NCBI RefSeq assembly: GCF_000701405.1
Contig: NZ_JNIV01000013.1
Location: forward strand, 1 to 62,088
Reading direction: 5' to 3'
DNA from: Deinococcus marmoris DSM 12784
Lineage (GTDB): Bacteria > Deinococcota > Deinococci > Deinococcales > Deinococcaceae
Length of the DNA stretch: 62,088 nucleotides
Part shown: positions 53,115-62,088 of the stretch, piece after piece
Numbering within the stretch: position 1 is the stretch's first letter
Layout of the letters: the number at the start of each line of letters is the position of its first letter
The notes under the pieces: generated by a model
Told to the model about the DNA's origin: nothing
Databases searched by the model: none
Seen by the model: only the letters and a program-made list of their open reading frames with translations
Translations under genes and position numbers: made by a program

Positions 53115-53120
53115 GGGGTC

Positions 53121-55595
53121 ATGAGCAGCCTGCCCCGCCGACTGCTGCAAATCATCTTCGCGGCGCTGGGCGGGATCGCGGCCACGGCGGCGCTGGTTCG
53201 GCTGGCGACACTGGATGGGCGGCGGCGGCCCGTCTGGACGCTGTTTCTGACCCTGCTGGCGACGCTGGCAGGCATCATCCTGACCGTGAGTCTGGTGTGG
53301 TACGCCGCCGGGCCAGGAGACCGTGAAAGGAGGCCCGCCATGAGAGTTCTGATTTTTTCCGCCGTTTTCGGGGTTACCCTCACGCTTTTGCTGGCCCGCC
53401 TGCTGATCGGTCCTGCGGTGGAGGCGTTGCCTGACGCGCAGGTGTTTTTGCGGGCCTACGTCGCGGTTCTGGCGGCGTCGCTGGCCGTCACGGCGGGCTT
53501 TGCGCTGATCGGGGCGCTGAGTGCGGGGGCGCTGCCACTGACCAGACTGGGTGTGCCCTTCCGCGCCAGGCCGTACCGCGTGGGCGTGGCGCTGGCGGTG
53601 GCCGGGGGCGTGCTGATGGTCCCGGCGCTGCTGATCCTGGTGGGCACGGCGGTGTACCAGCAGGGCGCGCTGGGCGGCAACCTGCACCTCAGCGTGCTGC
53701 TGGGCCTGGTGGCCGCGCTGTACGGCCTGCTGTCGGGCGGCCTGCTGGGCCTGCTGACGGTGCGCGTGGGACAGGTCTGGCGGCCTGCGCTGGCCGGAGG
53801 GCTGGGGGCCGCGCTGGGCGGCGTGGTCTGCGGACTGCTGTTCCCGCTGCTGGGCGTGTCGAGCGTGATCCGCAGCGGCTGGGGTTTTGTCGTGATCGTC
53901 GTCCTGCTGATCGCGGTGATTCACCTGGGCTGGGGCCTGGGCGTGCGCCGCGCTATGACGCGCATTCTGGAAATGGGCGAGCGGACAGGCCAGCCGCTTC
54001 AGGCCGCCAGCCGCGTGCAGGTCAACGTCGTCGCCACCGTGTCGCTGGTGGCGCTGGCCGCCGCTCTGGGCCTGACCCGCACGCTGGGCGAGTTCGTGAC
54101 CTCGCGCCCGGTCAATCCGGCCCCCCTGCGCGTGACGCAGCCGGCCAACCGCAGCGCCATGTCTGCCTGCGCCGAGCCGACAGCAACGCTGGAACGCGCG
54201 GTCTGGCAGGTGACCACCCAGGACAACCGCCCGGACCTGTCGTGTCAGAACGAGGTCTACCCGCTGATCCGCATGCCCGGTCCCAGCCCGCTGGGAATGC
54301 AGGCGGCAGACCCGACGGCCATTCAACCCGAGACGGCCCTGGAAGCCCGTGACCCGGCGGCGGCCAGCGGCTTCGACGACGTGGCCGCGCTGGTCCTGAG
54401 TGCCAGACGCGAGGTGCTGTTCACCACCATGCAGTGGGAGGAAGGCGAACTGAACCCTGGTCAGACGCTGGCAGGGGCGCTGGCCGGCCTGTACGCGCGG
54501 GTCAGGGCCGATCCCGCCGCCTACCCGGACGGCATAGACGTGCGCCTGACGCTGGGCAACTTTCCGGTGGTCTCCACCTTCGAGTGGGGGGCCGAGGTCT
54601 GGGGGGCATTGCGTGACCTGACCGAGGCGGGCGTGCCGCTGGATGATCCAGCCGCGAAGTGGCGGGTGCGGCTGGGCAACTACGTGGGCACCTTTCCGCA
54701 CAGCCACGTCAAGCTGCTGGTCATTGACGGCGAGTTGCTGATGGGCGCGGGGTTTAATTACGGCTTCGGGCATTTCCCGCGCAACCATCCATCGGGCAAG
54801 GGCGACAACCTGTTTGATCTGGCGCTGGTCACGCGCGGCCCGGTGGCGCAGGAGGGCGTCACGGTCTTCGAGGACCTGTGGACCCGCAGCAAGGTGGTGG
54901 AGTGCGCCGCTGCCCCAGACCCCGCCGATCCGCAGAAGGGCTGCCGTTTGGGCGCGCGCGGCGTCCGGGGCGGCCCGCCCGAGGTCCGCGACGCGCAGCC
55001 AGCCGGGGCACAGCGCGTGTTCAGCCTCTACCGCCGCGAGGGCTTCACCGAGGCCGATCAGGCCGTGGTGGCCGTGCTGGGGGCCGCAAAAAGCCAGGTG
55101 GACCTGCTTCAGGTTAACTTCAGTATGGACGTGAGCTGCATCGTCGCGCTGCTGAACCCGGCGCTGTGTACCGAGCGGGACCGTCTGCCCTACATGACGG
55201 CCCTTCTGGACGCCCTGGAACGCGGCGTCAAGGTGCGTCTGATGACCGATGAGGGCGGTCTGGGCGGAATCGAGAACCGCATTGCGCTGGCCCACCTGGG
55301 CCGTGAGATGAGCAGGCGCGGCATCCCCACCTCCCGCTTCCAGGCCCGCTGGTTTCCCACGCCGCTGCACGCCAAGGCCATGCTGGTGGACAACGCGATG
55401 TTGGTGGTGGGCAGCATGAACATGCATTATTCTTCGTGGACGCAGGGACCGCTGGGCCTGGCCGAGTATGACCTCGCCACTACTGCCCCGTCCGTGATCA
55501 GCGAGTTTGCCGGGATTTACAGCGACTCATGGCCGCAGTCTGAGAAAGTCGTGCTGCCGCCTTTCCTGACCGAAACGGGTGTGGGAGAACGTTGA
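53121..55595 (+). CDS. Polytopic membrane protein fused to tandem phospholipase D domains
   Basis: A protein of 824 residues. Residues 1 to about 345 contain roughly nine hydrophobic segments. A soluble half follows with two HKD motifs, HSHVKLLVIDG (H527, K531) and LHAKAMLVDN with VGSMNMHYSS (H750, K752). Cysteines (ACAEP, DLSCQNEVYPL, VVECAAAPD, KGCRLG, MDVSCIVALLNPALC) suggest disulfides and an extracytoplasmic PLD unit. It shares the FTTMQWEEGELNPGQTLAGAL-type and AGVPLDDP segments with the smaller protein at 23444-25006, which has only one N-terminal helix. The function of the membrane half and the substrate are unknown. GTAGGGGGTC precedes the ATG. Confidence 0.85.
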   Translation: MSSLPRRLLQIIFAALGGIAATAALVRLATLDGRRRPVWTLFLTLLATLAGIILTVSLVWYAAGPGDRERRPAMRVLIFSAVFGVTLTLLLARLLIGPAVEALPDAQVFLRAYVAVLAASLAVTAGFALIGALSAGALPLTRLGVPFRARPYRVGVALAVAGGVLMVPALLILVGTAVYQQGALGGNLHLSVLLGLVAALYGLLSGGLLGLLTVRVGQVWRPALAGGLGAALGGVVCGLLFPLLGVSSVIRSGWGFVVIVVLLIAVIHLGWGLGVRRAMTRILEMGERTGQPLQAASRVQVNVVATVSLVALAAALGLTRTLGEFVTSRPVNPAPLRVTQPANRSAMSACAEPTATLERAVWQVTTQDNRPDLSCQNEVYPLIRMPGPSPLGMQAADPTAIQPETALEARDPAAASGFDDVAALVLSARREVLFTTMQWEEGELNPGQTLAGALAGLYARVRADPAAYPDGIDVRLTLGNFPVVSTFEWGAEVWGALRDLTEAGVPLDDPAAKWRVRLGNYVGTFPHSHVKLLVIDGELLMGAGFNYGFGHFPRNHPSGKGDNLFDLALVTRGPVAQEGVTVFEDLWTRSKVVECAAAPDPADPQKGCRLGARGVRGGPPEVRDAQPAGAQRVFSLYRREGFTEADQAVVAVLGAAKSQVDLLQVNFSMDVSCIVALLNPALCTERDRLPYMTALLDALERGVKVRLMTDEGGLGGIENRIALAHLGREMSRRGIPTSRFQARWFPTPLHAKAMLVDNAMLVVGSMNMHYSSWTQGPLGLAEYDLATTAPSVISEFAGIYSDSWPQSEKVVLPPFLTETGVGER

Positions 55596-55620
55596 AAGTG
55601 GGCGTTAGACTGCCGCTGTT

Positions 55621-56292
55621 TTGACTCCTCCGAATTCAGGCTCCACGCCCAGCCTCCTCTGGGATCTGGACGGCACCCTGCTGGACACCTACCCCGCCAT
55701 TGACGGCGCATTACAGGACGCTCTGGCGGCACTGGGGCGTCCCACCGAACTGGCCGCAATCGTTCCGCTGACCCGTGTCACGCTGGGCCACGCCATTCAG
55801 ACGCTGGCGGCCCGGCTGGGGTTGCAGGAAGACGCGCTGTGGCAGGCGTATGGGCAGGCCGAGGCCCGGCGGAGCGGTCAATTTGCCCCACCCATGCCGT
55901 ATGCGCGTGAGGTCATGACAGAAGTTCGGGCGCGGAGTGCGCTGAATCTGGTGGTTACGCACCGGGACCGCGAAGGGGCCATCGCCCGCTTGCAGGCGGC
56001 TGGTCTGTGGCCGCTGGTGGACGATCTGATCAGCGTCGGTGGGGGCTATGCGCGTAAGCCCGATCCGGCAATGTTTCTCGCCGCGCTGGCCCGTCATGGA
56101 TTGGAATCCGCTGCCTGTCTCGCCGTCGGTGACCGGGAACTGGATATTCGTGCGGCCCACGCTGCCGGGATTCGCGCCGCCCTGCTGGTCACGCCCGGCG
56201 CGAATCTGGCTGTGGATGCGGAATACGTGCTGCCGGATCTGGGAGCATTGCTCGGCGTGCTGGACAGAAATCCGCCTGCGTCACCTGCATAA
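55621..56292 (+). CDS. HAD-superfamily hydrolase (phosphoglycolate phosphatase-like)
   Basis: A protein of 223 residues. Motif I is LLWDLDGTLLDTY (nucleophile Asp near residue 15), motif II is VVTHRD, motif III is ARKPDPAMFL and motif IV is CLAVGDRELDIRAAHAAG. The cap is helical (type C1). The Gph/PgmB group includes phosphoglycolate phosphatase and beta-phosphoglucomutase; specificity is unknown. The start is TTG 55621, since no ATG precedes motif I; TAGACT lies 9 nt upstream and inside the 25-nt gap after the phospholipase D-like gene. Confidence 0.85.
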   Translation: MTPPNSGSTPSLLWDLDGTLLDTYPAIDGALQDALAALGRPTELAAIVPLTRVTLGHAIQTLAARLGLQEDALWQAYGQAEARRSGQFAPPMPYAREVMTEVRARSALNLVVTHRDREGAIARLQAAGLWPLVDDLISVGGGYARKPDPAMFLAALARHGLESAACLAVGDRELDIRAAHAAGIRAALLVTPGANLAVDAEYVLPDLGALLGVLDRNPPASPA

Positions 56293-56340
56293 GCAGACGC
56301 CCCAGCTTTTTAGACTGGGGCGCTCTGGCTGCTGTGCTTG

Positions 56341-56430
<90 letters not shown>

Positions 56431-56885
56431 GCGCCGCCTTTATACGATGGGCAAGCGGGAGTGTAGCACGCCGTGAGCAGGCACGGAAGAGGAGGGTTGG
56501 CGCAATCTGGAATCCCCTCGCCACCTCGCCGCAAGCCGGGAAGGCGTCAGGCAGCGGCCAGGAAAAAGCTATGGAACTGTTGATTTGAGAGTCCTGTCCT
56601 GCTCCACTTGCGCCCTTACCCACTCCAGGCGTATCATGCCAAGGTTGAAAACTACCCCGGTCCAGGGTTGCACCGTAGAGGAGTTTTTCGGCATGCCGCT
56701 CGGGCAAGTGATGCACAGGCTGATGCTGACAGCCTGGGAGTCTGGTCTGGAGCGCGTGATTACCTCAAAGCAAGACCAGTCAACCCGTCGCCCGGCCCCG
56801 TACGCGTGGGCTGGCCTTACCTTCCGAGAACGCCCAGGATCTGGGAGAGCCGTCTCTGAATACCGAACACGAGGAGTGATTCACC
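56431..56885. other. Untranslated region between tRNA-Ser and rpsL, 455 bp
   Basis: No convincing gene. It holds the probable str operon promoter (56608-56637) and a long 5' leader of about 240 nt before rpsL. The short open frames here have no recognisable similarity. The leader is long enough to carry a regulatory structure, for example a ribosomal-protein binding site, but I cannot identify one. Confidence 0.6.
56608..56637 (+). promoter_or_regulatory. Probable str operon promoter
   Basis: TTGCGC (56608-56613) and TATCAT (56632-56637) are separated by 18 bp. This is the best -35/-10 pair upstream of rpsL. Confidence 0.55.
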
Positions 56886-57284
<399 letters not shown>

Positions 57285-57426
57285 AGTCCTGGGCCACGGC
57301 ATCAGGACAGTCGGTTGCGCTCTCCCTCCTCGGCCAGAACAGTAGCGTTCGCCAGAGGTGAGGCCAATGAATCAAGCGAAAAGCGCCCGAGTACAGCGCA
57401 TCTAATAAGTATCTAAGGAGTTCAAC

Positions 57427-57897
57427 ATGGCCCGTCGCCGTAGAGCAGAAGTACGTCCCCTCCAGCCCGATCTGGTGTATCAGGACGTGCTGGTCAGCGC
57501 CACCATCAACCGCATTATGGAAGACGGCAAGAAGAACCTTGCCAGCCGTATTTTTTACGGAGCCATGAAAGTCGTCCAGGAGCGTACCGGCCAGGAGTCC
57601 CTCAAGATTTTCAAGCAGGCCATGGACAACATCAGGCCGCGCGTGGAAGTCCGCAGCCGCCGCGTCGGGGGCAGCACCTATCAGGTCCCCGTCGAAGTCA
57701 GCGTGCGCCGTCAGCAGAGCCTGACCCTGCGCTGGATGATGTCTGCCGTGGACAGCCGTCCCGAGCGCACCGCCATCGAGCGTCTGGCCGGCGAGATCAT
57801 GGACGCCGCACAGGGCCGTGGTGGCTCGATCAAGAAGAAAGACGACATTGAGCGTATGGCGGAAGCCAACCGCGCCTACGCGCACTACCGCTGGTAA
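57427..57897 (+). CDS. rpsG: 30S ribosomal protein S7
   Basis: A protein of 156 residues that binds the 3' major domain of 16S rRNA. It opens ARRRRAEVRPLQPDLVYQD and contains GGSTYQVPVEVSVRRQQSLTLRWMM. AAGGAG lies 6 to 7 nt before ATG 57427. The gap from rpsL is 142 bp, which is longer than in many bacterial str operons. Confidence 0.97.
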   Translation: MARRRRAEVRPLQPDLVYQDVLVSATINRIMEDGKKNLASRIFYGAMKVVQERTGQESLKIFKQAMDNIRPRVEVRSRRVGGSTYQVPVEVSVRRQQSLTLRWMMSAVDSRPERTAIERLAGEIMDAAQGRGGSIKKKDDIERMAEANRAYAHYRW

Positions 57898-58040
57898 GCA
57901 CTTTTTCCGCCCAGAAGCATTGAACTGGACGGTGGGTTTTCCTGCCGTCCAGTTGAGGTGAAAGGCGCAGAATACCGGGCGCGTTTCAAACAATAATCCG
58001 GGGGGCGAGACACGCTTCCCCTCTCTATCAGGGAGTCTAG

Positions 58041-60143
<2,103 letters not shown>

Positions 60144-60163
60144 ACCAGACTTGAGAGGGAAAG

Positions 60164-60193
60164 GCCCGCCGTGATTGGCGGGCTTTTTCTTTT
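60164..60193 (+). terminator. Intrinsic terminator of the rpsL-rpsG-fusA operon
   Basis: GCCCGCC (60164-60170) pairs with GGCGGGC (60177-60183), loop GTGATT, followed by TTTTTCTTTT. It starts 21 nt after the fusA stop codon. Confidence 0.9.
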
Positions 60194-60232
60194 GCCCCTA
60201 TTGGCGATGTGGGCCTGGGGACGCGGGCACGG

Positions 60233-60238
60233 TACTCT
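60233..60238 (+). promoter_or_regulatory. -10 box, probable leaderless promoter
   Basis: TACTCT, 8 nt before ATG 60247. Confidence 0.5.
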
Positions 60239-60246
60239 GGGAAGTG

Positions 60247-60684
60247 ATGACTGCCCCCACCTCTCCCGAACAAAAACAACTCGGCCCGCGTCCTCAGCGC
60301 CTGCTGTTCCTGACGCTGCCTCTGCTGATCGGCGTCTTTTACAACGCCATCTCACTGCTGACCCTGCCCTTTTCCGGCCCGACGCTGACCGACATGCTGG
60401 CTCGCCTCAATCAGCAATCTTCCGCTTCAGGACTGCCGCCCATACAGCTTGCGCCCGATCAGCTCCAGTGGGTGTTGTGGCTGTCCTTTGCCATCACGGC
60501 GATTCTGATCCTGTGGCTATATTTCACGCGCCGCGCCCTGCTGGAAGGCCGGAGCTGGGGCCGCGTTTCGGCCATCGTGATCGGTGTGTTCACGCTGCTG
60601 ATCTTTCCCATTAGCACCGTATTGGGCATCTTTATGCTGATCGGTGCGTTCGATAAAAACGTTGTGGCTTACGCTCGACACTGA
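60247..60684 (+). CDS. Small membrane protein between fusA and tuf
   Basis: A protein of 145 residues with four hydrophobic segments (RLLFLTLPLLIGVFYNAISLL, QWVLWLSFAITAILILWLYF, VSAIVIGVFTLLIFPI, TVLGIFMLIGAF). Family not recognised. TACTCT 8 nt before ATG 60247 defines the start and its own promoter. It splits tuf from the rest of the str operon; in many bacteria fusA and tuf are directly adjacent. Confidence 0.7.
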   Translation: MTAPTSPEQKQLGPRPQRLLFLTLPLLIGVFYNAISLLTLPFSGPTLTDMLARLNQQSSASGLPPIQLAPDQLQWVLWLSFAITAILILWLYFTRRALLEGRSWGRVSAIVIGVFTLLIFPISTVLGIFMLIGAFDKNVVAYARH

Positions 60685-61018
60685 TCTGGGGTCCGGCTGA
60701 ATAGAAACAGCCGAACTAGCCTCAGCTTCTCGCCTTGCAGGAATACTTTTCTGCAGACATCTCCCAGCAGGGCCTGAAGTGGCCGTCAGGTGAGATTTCT
60801 AGTCTTTCATCAGACTTGCCATGATCACCAGTTTCCTGTATCCTTCTTCTTCGGTGCGTCTGGATTCCAGCGCAACGTGCCAGCACGGCGGGACACTGCC
60901 CTGGCGAGAATCAACCCAATGTGGGTCACACCATCAGAACCCTGCGGTATGCGCGGGGGACGCCCGATCAAAGGGGCGGTTTTGCGTGTAAATCCACCAC
61001 TTGGAGGGAGCAGAGAAC
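60685..61018. other. Spacer upstream of tuf, 334 bp
   Basis: No gene visible. It holds the tuf promoter (60816-60844) and a leader of about 170 nt. Near 60962-60980, CGCCC and GGGCG form a short hairpin followed by GTTTT, which could attenuate transcription into tuf. Confidence 0.6.
60816..60844 (+). promoter_or_regulatory. Probable tuf promoter
   Basis: TTGCCA (60816-60821) and TATCCT (60839-60844) are separated by exactly 17 bp, about 175 bp before the tuf ATG. It would let tuf be transcribed independently of fusA. Confidence 0.7.

Positions 61019-62088
<1,070 letters not shown>

Noticed and set aside
52539..55427. A 962-codon minus-strand open frame opposite the phospholipase D gene
   Set aside because: It is rich in Gln, His and Arg without domains, and the plus strand has intact HKD motifs and membrane segments.

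Overview
This 62 kb window is chromosomal DNA of a Deinococcus species. The evidence is the high G+C content, the str operon proteins, an oxidative pentose-phosphate operon containing opcA, futalosine-pathway menaquinone synthesis (mqnC), an HspR-type HAIR operator on clpB, dense GC-rich intergenic hairpin repeats, and many genes whose -10 box (TANNNT) lies 6-8 nt before the start codon, the leaderless-mRNA arrangement reported as common in this genus. Species cannot be assigned from the sequence alone. Most of the window is ordinary core chromosome; mobile DNA is limited to one truncated IS at the left edge, one small MITE-like element, a Uma2 gene remnant and dispersed short repeats.

Layout. 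1-1.2 kb: IS end, YciI-like gene and an orphan WapI-type immunity gene. 1.2-4 kb: 3-hydroxybutyryl-CoA dehydrogenase, TspO/MBR-like membrane protein, degenerate shikimate dehydrogenase-like protein. 4-13.3 kb: peptide ABC transporter (two permeases and a binding protein), GH20 hexosaminidase, sugar-binding protein and NagZ, which together look like an uptake and catabolic group for amino-sugar or cell-wall fragments. 13.3-18.3 kb: DegV protein, beta-hydroxyacid dehydrogenase, membrane protein, GNAT acetyltransferase with an antisense-encoded tail, and mqnC with its partner. 18.5-23.2 kb: gnd-zwf-opcA-pgl operon, NADPH-generating. 23.2-31.9 kb: Uma2 remnant, phospholipase D-like protein, MOSC protein, VOC protein, FBP-like zinc finger, recO, prmA-rsmE, proC, pyrE and small genes. 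32-34.7 kb: clpB with its operator. 34.8-39.1 kb: small membrane proteins, RNHCP protein, metallo-beta-lactamase-fold hydrolase, purD, ddl. 39.4-44 kb: ferric iron ABC transporter. 44-48.5 kb: MITE-like element, YpfJ-like and YgjP-like metallopeptidases, alpha/beta hydrolase, proline-rich protein, PQQ-type sugar dehydrogenase. 48.5-56.3 kb: EEP phosphatase/nuclease, hflX, APH-family kinase, DinB-like protein, large membrane phospholipase D-like protein, HAD hydrolase. 56.3-62 kb: tRNA-Ser(CGA), rpsL-rpsG-fusA, a small membrane protein, and tuf running off the right edge.

The points most worth following up are two probable non-canonical start codons (CUG for rpsL, AUA or another non-standard codon for hflX), the paralogous pair of membrane-anchored tandem-HKD phospholipase D-like proteins, the MITE whose ends match the IS at the left edge, the GNAT gene whose reading frame runs about 360 bp antisense into its convergent neighbour, and the lysine-rich extension on Zwf. 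I found no CRISPR array, prophage, rRNA gene or clear complete defence system.
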